Part shown: piece after piece, positions 38,801 to 49,711 of the stretch
How positions within the stretch are numbered: position 1 is the stretch's first letter
How the letters are laid out: each line of letters begins with the position of its first letter
Assembly: GCF_900964775.1 (NCBI RefSeq)
Contig: NC_041820.1
Span: 4,839,001-4,903,000, forward strand
Source of the DNA: Scleropages formosus
Lineage: Eukaryota > Chordata > Actinopteri > Osteoglossiformes > Osteoglossidae
Direction of reading: 5' to 3'
Length of the DNA stretch: 64,000 bases
The notes under the pieces: generated by a model
What the model was told of the DNA's origin: nothing
Seen by the model: only the letters and a program-made list of their open reading frames with translations
The model's database searches: none
Position numbers and translations under genes: made by a program

Positions 38801-40499
38801 GAAGGGACTGAAGAAGACTGCAGAAAGACCAGCTGTGCTAGAGCGGTATCCTCCTGCGGCTGGTGAGATTGGAATGAGGAAGTCCTGGATCCCGTGGATG
38901 AAAAAGAAGGATGGCTTCAGTCAGAATAGCCCAGAGAAGCCAATGCAACCCAACGAGGAGCCTCCACATTCTGAGCTCACCGTGTCCCAAAAGCAAGGCC
39001 AACCACTGCACATTCGCCTGACCCCTGATCACGAGAACAGCACGGCCACCTTGCAGATAAGTGGCTCTTCTCCCAAGGACTTCTTCTCCAGCACCACTGT
39101 CATCCCTACCTTGGGACTGCAAAAGCCTCGCATCACCATCATTCCTACCCCAAATACAGTATCCCAAAACCACAAATGCTCTGGGGGTCTGGAGAGAGCC
39201 AAGTCACCAGTCTCCATCACCACCATCTCCAGAGCAAAATCCCCAGAAGGGAGGAGGAACATGCTGTCCGACAGACCCACGTCACCTGTCTCCATCTCGA
39301 CTGTCAGCACTTCTGCAGTGCCAGACCTATCGGGGTCTCCAGAGTTGCAGGAGATGACCGTAGGTAGAGCCGTGTTTAAGGTGACCCCGGAAAAGCAGAC
39401 GGTGCCCACAGCCATCCGGAAGTACAACTCCAACACCAACATCATCACTACAGAGGACAACAAGATCCACATCCACCTGGGTCCCCAGTTCAAGAGGGCC
39501 TCGGAGAGTAGTGGCCCAACCATCACTGTGAGGCCAGTTGCTGTAACGACGGAGAACAAGGAGATCGCCACGGGTACTGTGCTGCGCTCCCCCCGCCATA
39601 GCTCTACTGCCAAGAGCACAGGGAGCAAAGTGATGAGCAGCATCATGATAACCCCCATCACATCCGCACCCTCCAGACCAACCCAGTCCACGGTGAGTGT
39701 CTCCTTTCACTGATGTGGCTGAATCATACTGGGGTGGGCTTTAATGGAGCCTTTGTAGGGTGATGGATGGATGTAATGCTGACCATAAATGGTCATATAA
39801 TGAAACAGGATCATGTGAATGGTGACCTGAATCTCCATATGAGCACGGTGTCAGTCACAACACACACAGCCACATTATAAATACCCAGCTTACACCGATT
39901 TTCTAACTTTATGCATCTGTCTGAAGAAGAAGAAGAAAAAAAATAATTTAATGGATGTACACCCATGGCTATATTCCCGCCTAGACTGTTCTCCCTGTGT
40001 ATGTGTGAGTCTCGTTCCGGTGCTCTGGTTTCCTCTTGCAGTCCAAAAGTGTTTCAGACGAACTGGTGACTATAAATTGTCACCAGAAAGGCAGAGGAAC
40101 TGCAGCCATATATATATATACATACATATATATATATACGTACACACACATCTTTGCTTCTCACAGCATGAAATTGCTTAGCAAGAGGGTCCCTGACTGG
40201 CCCAAACCGTGTGCTGAGTGATAAAGTCAACCTTGGCGCAAAGTACCAGGTGCCCCAAAGTGCTTTTCTCACATGGGCTTCTCTCTCCCTCTGCTCTCCA
40301 GGATGGTCTATCTCCCCGAGCAGCACCCACACGCATCCCCATGTCCAAAGGTATGAAAAATGGGAAATTGGTGTTGGAGACCCCCAGTGTCCCCACCGTG
40401 ACAAAGCCGGAAGTGCGAGCAGAGAGCCAGTCGATGAAAATTGAACTGAAGAGATGTGCAGTCGGGAACCCCGCTACGCCTGCTGGAGGGAAAGGCTAA
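30797..40499 (+). CDS. filip1: Filamin-A-interacting protein 1, complete coding region in 5 coding exons
   Basis: Cytoskeletal regulator that binds filamin A and promotes its loss, restraining cell migration (known for radial migration of cortical neurons). Exons: 30797-31063, 32332-32505, 32648-32826, 36899-39692, 40302-40499. Phases agree, giving 1203 residues (human 1213). The start MRSRSN matches the human MRSR start, 6 bases after the acceptor. The first three exons hold the CTTNBP2-type N-terminal region ([43 protein letters not shown]). The 2.8 kb fourth exon encodes a long Glu/Lys/Leu coiled coil (about residues 180-790), then [23 protein letters not shown] and a Ser/Thr/Pro-rich tail. 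The last exon encodes [13 protein letters not shown] and QSMKIELK. Reading through the exon 4 donor would instead add six residues (VSVSFH) and stop. Confidence 0.97.
31430..31627 (+). mobile_element. tRNA-derived SINE, family A
   Basis: In filip1 intron 1: 'TTGAAGCTGCTGCCTTTGGG', 'GCAGGTTTGAATCCC', 'CCTTGAGCAAGACACTTACC', 'AGTAGCTTAACATTGTAAG'. Confidence 0.8.
31671..31799 (+). repeat. Three-copy tandem repeat carrying CTCF-like cores
   Basis: Three units at 31671-31708, 31718-31755 and 31762-31799, each shaped ACATTACTGCC(A/C)TCTAGTG followed by (A/G)C, AAGAG-like bases and TAGGTACTAA. The cores GCCATCTAGTGAC, GCCATCTAGTGGC and GCCCTCTAGTGGC resemble CTCF sites. Confidence 0.7.
32845..32888. 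repeat. (CA)n microsatellite
   Basis: About 22 CA units directly downstream of the filip1 exon 3 donor, likely polymorphic. Confidence 0.95.
34320..34590 (+). repeat. Unassigned interspersed repeat, copy 2
   Basis: Same orientation as 29125-29390 and alignable over most of its length by eye. Landmarks are 'AGGCTATAAACACTAC', 'GCGCTTTACTTCCATCCATT', 'GTAAACACAGGTCTTACTCG' and 'GAAAATGTTTGCGCCTTT'. Confidence 0.55.
35190..35404 (-). mobile_element. tRNA-derived SINE, family A, near full-length
   Basis: Reverse copy: 'TTTTAGCTTATGCTTTTCTC', 'CAAAGCGACTTTCAGCATTA', 'CAGCTGGGTAATAATTGC', 'GATCAAGGGTACTACAGCAT', 'CTAACTGCTGCACCACC'. Confidence 0.85.
36490..36680. repeat. CTAA/ACTG-rich low-complexity tract
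   Basis: Repeated short words AACTAACT, TAACTGAT and TTAGTTA over about 190 bases, including CTAACTAACTAACTGG at its right end. It looks like a decayed tetranucleotide repeat. Confidence 0.6.
39985..40080 (+). mobile_element. Family C SINE fragment
   Basis: In filip1 intron 4: 'GTTCTCCCTGTGTATGTGTG', 'CTCTGGTTTCCTCTTGCAG', 'GTCCAAAAGTGTTTCAGACG', 'GAACTGGTGACTATAAATTG'. It lacks the tRNA-like head. Confidence 0.6.
40108..40149. repeat. (TA)n/(CATA)n microsatellite
   Basis: TATATATATACATACATATA and similar, in filip1 intron 4. Confidence 0.85.
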
Positions 40500-40891
40500 G
40501 TGCCCCATTTTCAGGCTACTGCAGGACATTTACTGCACCATGAACCTGCTCTACCTTCACTAACCAGACTGTTAGGAACAAGAGGCCTCTACCAGAACAT
40601 CTGATAGAAGATGCAGACCATTTCATGCAGACAGGAAGTTGGTCGTTATGAGTTATGAATGAAATCACAATCCTAAAAATATTCTAGCCTTCCTCTTTGT
40701 ACGTGTTTGTAAGAATATATCTGTATCGCCCCATCACATTTACAGAAGGTGGGTTTTACTAGCATGTTTATATTTAATTGGTTTGGGGATTTTGTTCTGT
40801 CTGCCCCTGCTGGTGTCATATTATGAATTTTACATATGTTTTTGTACTGCTTTTTTTTAAATGCTGTACATGTTTCATATAGAACAGAGGG

Positions 40892-40897
40892 AATAAA
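40892..40897 (+). promoter_or_regulatory. Polyadenylation signal of filip1
   Basis: AATAAA 393 bases after the filip1 stop codon; a second AATAAA follows within 25 bases (CAAATAAACC). Confidence 0.7.
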
Positions 40898-41607
40898 GTT
40901 TCTGAAGTTGAAACAAATAAACCATGCATTGCTACTAGTTCAGATTTGCAAAGCAAGTTAAATGCACTGGAGAACTAAATAGTAAAGATTTACAGCATTT
41001 CATTACATAGTAAATGTAAAGGCACAGACTAATGTGATGACAGACTTTTTGATATGGAGAGACAACAGAAACCATATGGTCACACTACCTGGACTCCACT
41101 TGCTCTCTTCAACAGTTCACTAGTATCTACAGGGGTTTTTGAAAGGCTTTGAGCTGTCAGCTCTTCCTGAGGTCAGTGGAACATAGCATCTGCATCAGGT
41201 AACAGCTGATCTACAACAAGCTGGGGATGTTGGAGATGTTGTTGTTGTTGTCTGCAGTCCCTCAGCGTGACACTTGTCTTGCCATACGACACTAGCACAG
41301 TGTATCGAACAGAGGGCTGCAGAGATCCAGAGCCTATCCTCACATCCAATCTGACAGGCCAGGAGATGTGAGGCACAGACTTCTACACAACAAATGGCTG
41401 AAGACAACAACGTCTGCAAAGATTAGTCCTTCTGTTGACTGCAATACAAAGCAGTCAGGAGAAATGGAAAATAAACAGCTAGAAAGGTGGATGCGCTTTA
41501 GGAAATGGATGGAAAACACAAAAATATTAAAAACTAAAGAGCAATCATTAGGACTTATAAGACAAATTAATAATACTAATACTATTGTGATCACAAAACT
41601 CTTGTAC

Positions 41608-41695
41608 CTTATGGAGTAGTGGTTAGAACTGCCAGTAGTACATTACAACACTGAATCCCACCTCCTGCCATCCGACTCTTGAGCAGGGATGTCCA
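41608..41695 (+). mobile_element. Family A SINE, truncated
   Basis: Head region only: 'GGAGTAGTGGTTAGAACTGC' and 'CTGAATCCCACCTCCTGCC'. Confidence 0.6.
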
Positions 41696-41845
41696 ATATG
41701 TCGTCTGCATGAACATTTTATAAGTTCTTTATGTATACTAATGTGCCATAAATACTATAAACTCTACTGTCACGTGATACTGTAGTTATAATTAGATGCC
41801 ATCTAGAAGTTGCACCACACCTAAAATATAAATTATAAATTATTT

Positions 41846-42042
41846 TTATTTATTCATTTAGCTTATGCTTTCCTCCAAAGCAACTTATACTGTTAATTTA
41901 CCTACAATTATTAACTCATTTACACTGGTGGGCAATTTTACTGGAGCAATTTAAGAAAACTACCATGCTCAAGGGTACTCCAGCTGCAGAAGAAATCGAA
42001 AGGCAGCAACTTTAACCACTACACTACCAGCTGTCTGCCTAA
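41846..42042 (-). mobile_element. tRNA-derived SINE, family A
   Basis: Reverse copy: 'TTATTCATTTAGCTTATGC', 'CTCCAAAGCAACTTATACTG', 'TTTTACTGGAGCAATTTAAG', 'CTCAAGGGTACTCCAGCTGC', 'AACCACTACACTACCAGC'. Confidence 0.8.
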
Positions 42043-42339
42043 TAGAAATACTAAAAACTTTACAATTTATTGCCTTAAAATCCAGAACGTCACTTCAATT
42101 TCCACAAAATGGCGACCCTCGGACCAGTTCACAATATCGACTGTAGCCCTTGGGCAAAAAAGGCGGGAAACTCCTGCCCTTAAGCGAAGTACAGTAAAAA
42201 GGACCCAATGAATGGGTAATAAACAGGTAACAGCTGACCACTCTACGGCGCTTTGGGAACACGCGTAGGGCAAATTAATAAATGTAATAAATAATAATAA
42301 TGACTTTAATAAAAGTAAGACCATGAATGATGAGGACTG

Positions 42340-42577
42340 CAAGAAGGCCACCGAGACTCGCGTCAGACGTCGCGTCGTCCGCTCTCTGCGTCTCGCCGTG
42401 GCCTGCAGCGCCCCTAGCGGCCGCTCCCGCTCCCGCTCTGCGTCGTGACGATGACCGGCCGCTCCGCCATGGAGAGCGCAGGTGTGTAATCCGCTCCTCC
42501 TCCGCAGAGCCGCCGTTCGCCGTCTCTCTTCGCCGCCCCCCCCAGTGCTGTTCGGCTCCGACCGAGTTCGTGTCGCC
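42340..42577 (+). promoter_or_regulatory. CpG-rich tmem30a promoter and 5' UTR
   Basis: Strongly GC- and CpG-rich block directly upstream of the tmem30a ATG, with repeated CCGCTCCCGCTCCCGCTC-like elements near 42419. There is no TATA box. It is typical of a housekeeping CpG-island promoter, and the island runs on into coding exon 1. Confidence 0.65.
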
Positions 42578-45500
42578 ATGATGGCGTCTAGCTACAACGC
42601 TAAGGAGGAGGACGGCCACCACTCGGTGTCGGCAGCCTCGGGTCCGAGCGCGGGGCCGAGCGCGAAGAGCAAGAAGCCGGACAACACGGCGTTCAAGCAG
42701 CAGCGGCTGCCCGCGTGGCAGCCCATCCTAACGGCGGGAACCGTGCTGCCCGCCTTCTTCATCATCGGCCTCATCTTCATCCCCATCGGCATCGGTCTCT
42801 TCGTCACTTCCAACAACATCAGGGAGTTCGAGGTTCTCCGCATAATTTTGTTATCATCATTTCTGTCATCATGTGTACATTAGATGTATGTAAATCGTTT
42901 TCCGACAAAAAAATATGTGCGAATATGCCCATCATCATATGTTTTAAAAATTTAATCGTTTATACACACGTATTTGTATGTGTGCATATAATATATATAT
43001 ATAGACGCGCGCACACACAGAGGGTTAGTCAAACAAAGGCGAACAGATTTTTTTTTATTTTTACTAAAAAATGATAGCCTATTGCAAGCATTAACTACAA
43101 AAAAACAGGAAAGGGCAAGGGGTACGAAACTTGGGAATGTTTTATGTATGCTATGTTCTGGAATATGTGCATTTATTTGTAATTCTGAAAGATGTGTGGG
43201 TGTAAATTTCATGGTTCGTGGGAAACCTTTCTCCAAAGTGACTTCACACGGTTGGGTTTGTGCGCTAAGCTGCTTGCGCTGATTTACCTGTTCATTGTGC
43301 GTGGTCATTTTTTACTGTATCAGTTCAGGGTAAGTACCCGTATCCAGGGTAAACAGCAGGAGGTGGGATTCAGTCCAAGGACCTCTGGATTATAAGGCAC
43401 CTGCTCTAACCAGTACGCCCCCTGCTGTCGCAGTTGTAGCAGGTGTGTTCATGTGAATATGATGGTAAGAGTCATGTGTAACTGAGTGCTCATAATCTAC
43501 CTGTCGTCACCTGTCACCTGTAGGTGGATTACACCGGTGTGGACGCGTCCAGTCCCTGTTTCACCTGCTCCCAGACGTACAGCTGGAACAGCTCCATCCC
43601 CTGCAAGTGCGCCGTGTCCTTCTCTCTGGAGCAGCCCTTCGAGGTGCGCTCGCAAACGCAAGACCCCACTCGGGACAGGTTTTATTTCCCTCGCTCCGTT
43701 TTTAGAAGCTCTAATGGTCCAGCGCTGCACTTGGAATTGATTGATTATTGCCTTTCTTACATGTGGCCTTCAACAGCATTTGTTAATGCATGAGTCATCA
43801 ATTTCAGAGAGCAAACTACTCACCGACTGCACACAATCCATACTAGATACGTAGCAACATTTATGTTATATTTATACATTTTTTTCCTAATTAAAAGGGG
43901 AATATTTTAAATAATTTATCCTTTTATAAGAGGTGCCATCCGAAGACAGATTTGCAGCCATAGATTTTAAAATCCATACAGTTTATTTCATGTTTAGATG
44001 CTTTAATTATGAAAATGCTTCCATTGGACTTTTCATATTCCATCAGAGCAATGCATGTTCTGAGGTTTGGAGTCAAGGTGACCATATATTTACATTTTAC
44101 ATGTATGTATTTAGCAGATGCTTTTTTCCAAAGCGGCTTCCAATGAACTCTGTGTAGTGTTATCAGCCCACACACCTTATTCACCAAGGTGACTTACCCT
44201 GCTAGATACACTACTTACAATGGGTCACTCATCCATTCATCAGTGGAACAGTATTAATGAGTTATTTCACCTGTTCCCTCCCAGAGCAATGTATTCATGT
44301 ACTACGGGCTGTCCAACTTCTACCAGAACCACAGGCGATATGTCAAGTCCAGGGATGACAGCCAGCTGAACGGTGACAAGGCGTCTCTGAGGGTGATGTG
44401 GACCTTGGTTTCTTTATAACCACAAGCTCATACGATAAAGGGGTTTGAGTTTCATGGGGGGTCTCATGCTTGAGAAACAGTGAAACTACTGGTGTTTTCA
44501 TATTAATTATCTTAATTTGGACTTAAAATAGCATTATTTTTAGTCTTATTGTCTTTCTATTAAGGTGGCTGAACCTTGCGAGCAGTGCATGTAAATGTTA
44601 GTTTTTCCCTTTGAATGCATTTTCTTATCCAGAACCCCAGCAAAGAGTGTGAGCCATACCGCAGCCATGACAACAAGCCGATCGCCCCATGCGGAGCGAT
44701 TGCCAACAGCCTTTTCAATGGTAACGCCACCTTTTCCGACAGAGGGATTTTTTTTCATTTTAGCCATATCGGTTGAGAAGAAAAGAATTTAACAAAAGTG
44801 ATGCCCTTATCTTCATTTGTTTTTTTTTCCTCAGATACTTTGGAGCTGTTTTACATAGATCCCAATGGCACTAGAACCCAGATTCCCCTGGTGAAAAAGG
44901 GGATTGCCTGGTGGACTGACAAACACGTTAAATTCAGGAACCCTGGTGGCAACAACTTTAATCTCACAGTAGTTTTCCAAGGTAAAATAATAGTGACATA
45001 GTCATAGTTGTAGGGTATTTATTGCACCATAACTATTGCAGATTTTAAGGATCATCAAAGAGATGATTCTTTTTTTCTTATTGTTATTAATAGTAATAAT
45101 TTGGCTGATGCCTTTGCCCAAGGTGGCTTACAGGGATAGTTTATAAAAGGAAAAAAGTTTCAAGATTGCAAGAGAGTGATAAACGAATTACAGCCTAGGG
45201 TAACACGTCGTGTTGCAACTAACAGCAGATTTTTTAAAAAAAATCATGTAATGTCTTTTTTTTCCTCCCTATACAGGTACAACCAAGCCTGTTAACTGGC
45301 GCAAATATGTTTACGAATTGGACACGGACCCCGAAAACAATGGCTTTGTCAATGAAGACTTTATTGTGTGGATGCGGACAGCGGCGCTGCCCACTTTTCG
45401 TAAACTATACCGCATCATCCAGAAGAAGAGCAACATGACCCCAACCCTACCCAGAGGCAACTATACACTGGATGTCACTTACAGTATCCTTACTATTCAT

Positions 45501-46293
45501 AGCTTGTACATACTTTTCAGAAGAGGATGGCGGTGTGAAGTTTTATATATATATCTATACATACACGCACAGTATATCTATACAGTGTATATATATGCAC
45601 ATGCATGTAGTAGAAAATGGAAGTAGTGCAGGTTCAAAAATAAGTGAACCCCAAGCTGCATTGGCTAAGCCAAGTAGGTAAGTAGAATCAGGTGTGTAAA
45701 TCAAGCATTTATTCATTTTATGTTTATTCTTGTATAAACTACTAAAAATAGTGACCATTTCTATAGGGTTCACATACTTTAAAGCAGTACTGTGTGTGTG
45801 TAAACAATGCAACGGAAGGAGAGATCTGGATGCAGGCACATGATTCTTGCAAAAAAAAAAAAAAGTGTGCGTGTGTGTAAAATATCCAATAATAGTAGCT
45901 TTTTCCAGAATATCTTCAGCTGGCAGTATTAATAGTTTACTTTTTATGAGCAAGGAGTTCTCCTTAATAACGGATAATTCTTTGAGAAAAGTTTTACAGT
46001 GTCTTTTAAAAAAAATTCTTTCCAGAAATGTTCAGTTTTTATTTGAAAAATGAGGAGGAGTTTAAAGTTCCTTTGTTGCCCTTAACGGCACAAACTCAGA
46101 CTACCCAGTGCGCAGCTTTGAGGGCCGTAAGCGCATGATCCTGAGCACCATCTCTTGGATGGGGGGCAAGAACCCTTTTCTGGGCATTGCCTACATCACT
46201 GTGGGCTCTGTCTGCTTCTTCCTGGGTGTGGTCCTGCTCATCATCCACCACAAGTACGGGAACCGCAACAACAGCGCCGATATCCCCAACTGA
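42578..46293 (+). CDS. tmem30a: Transmembrane protein 30A (CDC50A), complete coding region in 7 exons
   Basis: Beta subunit of P4-ATPase lipid flippases. It is needed for flippase exit from the ER and for phosphatidylserine and phosphatidylethanolamine transfer to the cytosolic leaflet. Exons: 42578-42832, 43524-43643, 44285-44392, 44633-44720, 44835-44981, 45277-45483, 46100-46293; 372 residues (human 361). The start has two ATGs in tandem; the first is used here. Topology: cytosolic N-terminus with [17 protein letters not shown]1 about residues 51-77, a large exoplasmic loop with cysteines (97, 100 and others) and sequons at Asn107, 201, 233, 292 and 301, TM2 about 335-357, and a short cytosolic tail. 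Conserved blocks are [37 protein letters not shown] and [20 protein letters not shown]. The exon 1 donor is weak (GAG|GTTCTC), but the splice it gives restores REFE-VDYTG. Confidence 0.95.
43222..43430 (-). mobile_element. tRNA-derived SINE, family A
   Basis: In tmem30a intron 1, reverse: 'TTTCTCCAAAGTGACTTCAC', 'GATTTACCTGTTCATTGTG', 'CAGCAGGAGGTGGGATTCAG', 'CTGCTCTAACCAGTACGC'. Confidence 0.8.
44088..44250 (-). repeat. SINE-like repeat, variant D
   Basis: In tmem30a intron 2. It starts like the reverse family A tail ('TATTTAGCAGATGCTTTTTT', 'CCAAAGCGGCTTCCAATG') but continues with a different body: 'ATCAGCCCACACACCTTATT', 'CACCAAGGTGACTTACCC' and 'CACTACTTACAATGGGTCAC'. It is probably a related family sharing the 3' tail. 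Confidence 0.55.
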
Positions 46294-47365
46294 AGTGCTG
46301 GGGGGGAGGGGTGTCACAGAAGCGCCCACTGTTGCATGTCAGCTGCTGCCTGCTGTTTGCGTCCTAAAACGTCCAAGCACTGCTCCTCATGATATTCTGT
46401 CCTGTGTGTGTTCCGAACCATTTGCTCATTGTCCTTCCAGGGACGCCTCGTGTCAGTGAGGTTCTGCTATGCAATGGTGGAAAAGGATGTTATCAAACTG
46501 CTGAACTGCAGAGATAAGCTTCAGTAGGCTGAGCTTTAATTCTGTAGTTATTTGTTAAGGTCAGTATGTAGGGTAAGGGCTACAGTTCCATTTATTTTTT
46601 TCTCAATTTTTCTCTAAAAGCAAATGTAAGTAAATGTATTTTGAGTGGATATTGCTGACCAGCGTATATGGTGATACCGTTGAAAGCAAGAGCGGAACTT
46701 AAAATGTGGTAATATTTTAAGTTGTGACGCCATACAAAAATGGTTTAACAATTGTGAATGTACTGTTACTGTTTTATTATTTAAAAAAATGTTTATCCCC
46801 AAAGCCAGCTGTAACAGACTCTGAAGCTGAATGTGCCACATGTTCAGGCTGTTGGGTGACACTCGGTCACATATAGTCCAGCGCATGTTTATGATGATGG
46901 CAGATTTGCTGCTCTTTCAGTATTTATTGAAATGTGAATTTTACAATTTTAAGGTAAAATGAAAGCAGTACAATATTTGATATTTATATTATTTTGGGCT
47001 ATAAAATATCCTGGTGATCCCTGGTTTTGTATATTTTTAAAACGTTAAGTTTGATGTAATTGATATTTGAAGTCATATTTTGTGAAGGGAGAAGCTGCTG
47101 AGAGAACATTTACTCAAGCGAACTGTAAATTGGCGGGGACCAAATTTTCCACATCACCTGCTTTTAAGGGATTATATATTTTTTTTTGGTTTTCTCTTGT
47201 CACCCTAGTTTAAATCGAACACGTATTTGTCACAGTGTAATACTTTAAATTGGCCATTGTGCGTTTTATTTTTTGTATTTGTTTTTAGCGATTGTTCTCT
47301 TATTGTGTTGATTCCTCTCGGGGAATTCATTAGCTTGTAAACTAATAAAACATAAGTAAAATGAT
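46294..47365 (+). other. tmem30a 3' UTR
   Basis: About 1.05 kb of AT-rich sequence with no other gene, ending just after the AATAAA at 47344-47349. A long 3' UTR is usual for TMEM30A. Confidence 0.6.
47344..47349 (+). promoter_or_regulatory. Polyadenylation signal of tmem30a
   Basis: AATAAA in 'ACTAATAAAACATAAG', about 490 bases before the cox7a2 start codon. Confidence 0.65.
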
Positions 47366-47703
47366 ACATAATCTGGTTGCTGCATTTTGTAAAGACCTGA
47401 ACTACAGGCTGTACTTTTTACCTGTACTGTTATTTATGATTAATTCCTACCGCAATCAGGAAGTTCTTTAAATTCGCAAGGGCTGTCGGGATAAATAAAT
47501 TTCCTCATACTGATTATCTGAGAAATGCGTGATAACGTGCGGCGTCAACACGAATATCCTTTTAAACCGAAGACGGCTGTGGGATCCTACGTAAGCGAAG
47601 AAGCGGAGTATGTATTGTTACCCGTCAAAAGTTTAACGGAAACAAGAGTTGCGTTTAAAAAAAAAAAAAAAAAAAGGGGAAAAAAAAATTCCCTCGTAAG
47701 TAA

Positions 47704-47742
47704 ACCGGAAGCTAAAAGGGGGGTGATGAAAACCCGGAAGTG
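47704..47742 (+). promoter_or_regulatory. Paired ETS (GABP/NRF-2) sites in the cox7a2 promoter
   Basis: ACCGGAAGC at 47704-47712 and CCGGAAGTG at 47734-47742, same orientation, about 29 bases apart and about 95-130 bases before the ATG. Tandem ETS sites recognised by GABP are an established hallmark of nuclear promoters for respiratory-chain subunits. Confidence 0.6.
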
Positions 47743-47836
47743 TTTTTAATGTGCAGTGGCTGTTGGGATAGAAGAGGAAGCGCTACGTCTGTTGTCCTTG
47801 TGTTTGTCTTGTCAGACGAGACGACTTTTCTTCGAA

Positions 47837-49420
47837 ATGTTCAGGCACCTGGAGGTATGTGCGCAGACTTCGCATGATTTGTTTTTTTTTTTTTCTTCCC
47901 CCTCCCTCCAAATTAGTTGTAACTGAACCTAATTTTCAGTTTGACATCATGTTTCAATCAATGGCAGCGACTTGGTCAGTCTGGTGTGTGGCACTAGTTA
48001 CCTGTATCCTGTAGTTTTCATTTCTGTAGACTATTCAACGATTTTTAACATTTTTCATTATCTGAGCTCTAGTAAAAAAATCGTTCCATTATCTGCACCA
48101 GTTAGAAATTTGCGCTTAGCAGGAAATGAATCGTTATACAGTAAGTTTTAAATTCACTTCGGCCTCTTGGTGGCGCAAAAGCCCCAAATAATCATGTGCC
48201 TAAACCTAAAGGCTTTTATCTTATAACTATTTTCTTTATGTTTATTGTTGAGTGCTTCTTTGACTGTTTTGTTCATTTAATCATTGTTATTACTATAGTA
48301 TGGATAGATGCTTGCTTCTGATGATTTTTATTATTAGACACTTTTGTTTTGTTCTTGTTACTGCTACCAGGTGCTCCGGCTGCTCTCTAAACGGACCATC
48401 TGCAGTAGCTCCTGCAGGCCTGTAGAGAACAAGGTCCCTTTGACCCAGAAGGCCTTCCAGGTGGGAGAGCAATTCTGTTGGTTTTACCTGCTTAACAGGC
48501 CCTTCTCAAGCTTGGTAAACTGTGAATTACCACAGAGGTTAAGGGAACATTTTAGCTCAAATGGGTACATTGTTTTGATACATTACTCCACACTGACTTT
48601 CTTTAAAGCAGTACTGTTGTCCTTTTCCATAGAAAAGAATTGGCTTTTAATCAGGAAGCATAAAGAATTGTTTTTGTGTTCACATGTGCAGTTTGTATGT
48701 ATGAAAGCATGTGTATATTTATGAAAATAGCTCTTGCTGTTGATGGGCTTCAACAGCTGACTGCCCTCCAGCTGTGTGAAAACGGCAGACAAATGCCTAC
48801 AGTAGTAAAATTTATTGTTCGGTCGAAGGCTTCTTTCAGTGAACTCATTGACAAAATCTATATTCAGACCTGTGCAGCAGCAGTGTTTAGCTTCTGCTTT
48901 TTTTCCCCCTCTCCTCTGATGAATAGGCAAGTGGAATGCCAGTTCATCTGAAAGGTGGAAGTAGCGATTCCTTTCTCTACAAGCTCACAATGGGTCTGAC
49001 AGTTCTGGGTAAGATCATTTTAACACCAGGATAACATTTTCCAACTGACCATTCAAATTCTTCTGCTTAGTGTTGTATTAGAATTATGTGAAAACAAGTT
49101 TTTATTCTGAGTATTTGTAACAATTAAAATGAGTGCTATATTTGCCATCTTTCTTTAAAGCCACTGATGACTTCTAGATTTTTATAATGTCATGTTTCAA
49201 GATGCTGAGTTTTGATTAATTTTCTATTACTACATAGAAAAAACTGATGTTAATTGCAATTTGTGAAGTTCTGAAGATAGCGATACTTGGCTTCAATGGG
49301 AAATGTCTAATATTTGTACTTGAATGTGTTTTACAAGGTGGTTCTCCTGTGTCTTTCCCAGGATCCGGTTACGTTGTGTATGAACTGGTCAGAGCAGCAC
49401 TTCCAAAGAAGAACAATTGA
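47837..49420 (+). CDS. cox7a2: Cytochrome c oxidase subunit 7A2, mitochondrial precursor, complete in 4 exons
   Basis: Small nuclear-encoded subunit of respiratory complex IV in the inner mitochondrial membrane. Exons: 47837-47854, 48371-48460, 48927-49008, 49362-49420; GT-AG ends and consistent phases; 82 residues (human 83). An N-terminal presequence rich in Arg/Leu/Ser (MFRHLE, VLRLLSKRTICSSSCRP) is followed by the mature start KVPLTQKAFQ, then MPVHLKGG, a single membrane helix at about residues 54-75, and the end ALPKKNN, comparable to PKKQE in human. The short length rules out COX7A2L. Its place between tmem30a and col12a1 supports cox7a2 rather than cox7a1. Both flanking genes are on the same strand, as in human. 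Confidence 0.93.
48162..48175 (+). promoter_or_regulatory. CTCF-like site in cox7a2 intron 1
   Basis: GCCTCTTGGTGGCG followed by C: matches the CTCF core apart from T for A/G at the SYAG positions. Weaker than the 20386 site. Confidence 0.35.
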
Positions 49421-49533
49421 TGTTCAGTTCCGTTTTAAAATTCCCTCTTCCACTGAAACAATGTTAATCATCAGGGAATTTTTATTTCTGTTTCCAGTTC
49501 AAGGGATCAAGTTTGATTTGTTGTGATGCACAA

Positions 49534-49539
49534 AATAAA
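49534..49539 (+). promoter_or_regulatory. Polyadenylation signal of cox7a2
   Basis: AATAAA 114 bases after the cox7a2 stop codon, giving the short 3' UTR typical of this gene. Confidence 0.75.
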
Positions 49540-49711
49540 AATGGTCATACTGCCAGTTTTTGGTTTGCTATAAATTTCTGTTCTGTACTGATCTGTGTTT
49601 TTTGTTTGCTCCTGTGAAGATGAGAATTTTCATAAACTGCAGTTATGAGTTATTGCTAAGCTTTCTAAACTTGTCAATTATTTCTTTAGCACTTCATCTT
49701 GGATGTTCTTC

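Larger units (their letters stand above)
40925..42320. other. Intergenic region between filip1 and tmem30a
   Basis: About 1.4 kb without coding signal. It includes two family A SINE copies in opposite orientation (41608-41695 and 41846-42042) and ends in the CpG-rich tmem30a promoter. Confidence 0.7.

Noticed and set aside
39029-39691. 220-codon minus-strand open frame
   Set aside because: It is a reverse-frame shadow of the filip1 giant exon, whose plus-strand protein is strongly conserved. Similar shadows occur at 37553-38299.
46294-46367. Alternative C-terminal frames around the tmem30a stop
   Set aside because: The frame used gives the conserved TM2 and the NSADI-type tail ending at 46293; the others break both.
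47525-47749. 75-codon open frame (MRDNVRRQHEYPF...) upstream of cox7a2
   Set aside because: It lies in the promoter over an A-rich homopolymer that gives the Lys run, has no splice context or recognisable domain, and overlaps the ETS sites.
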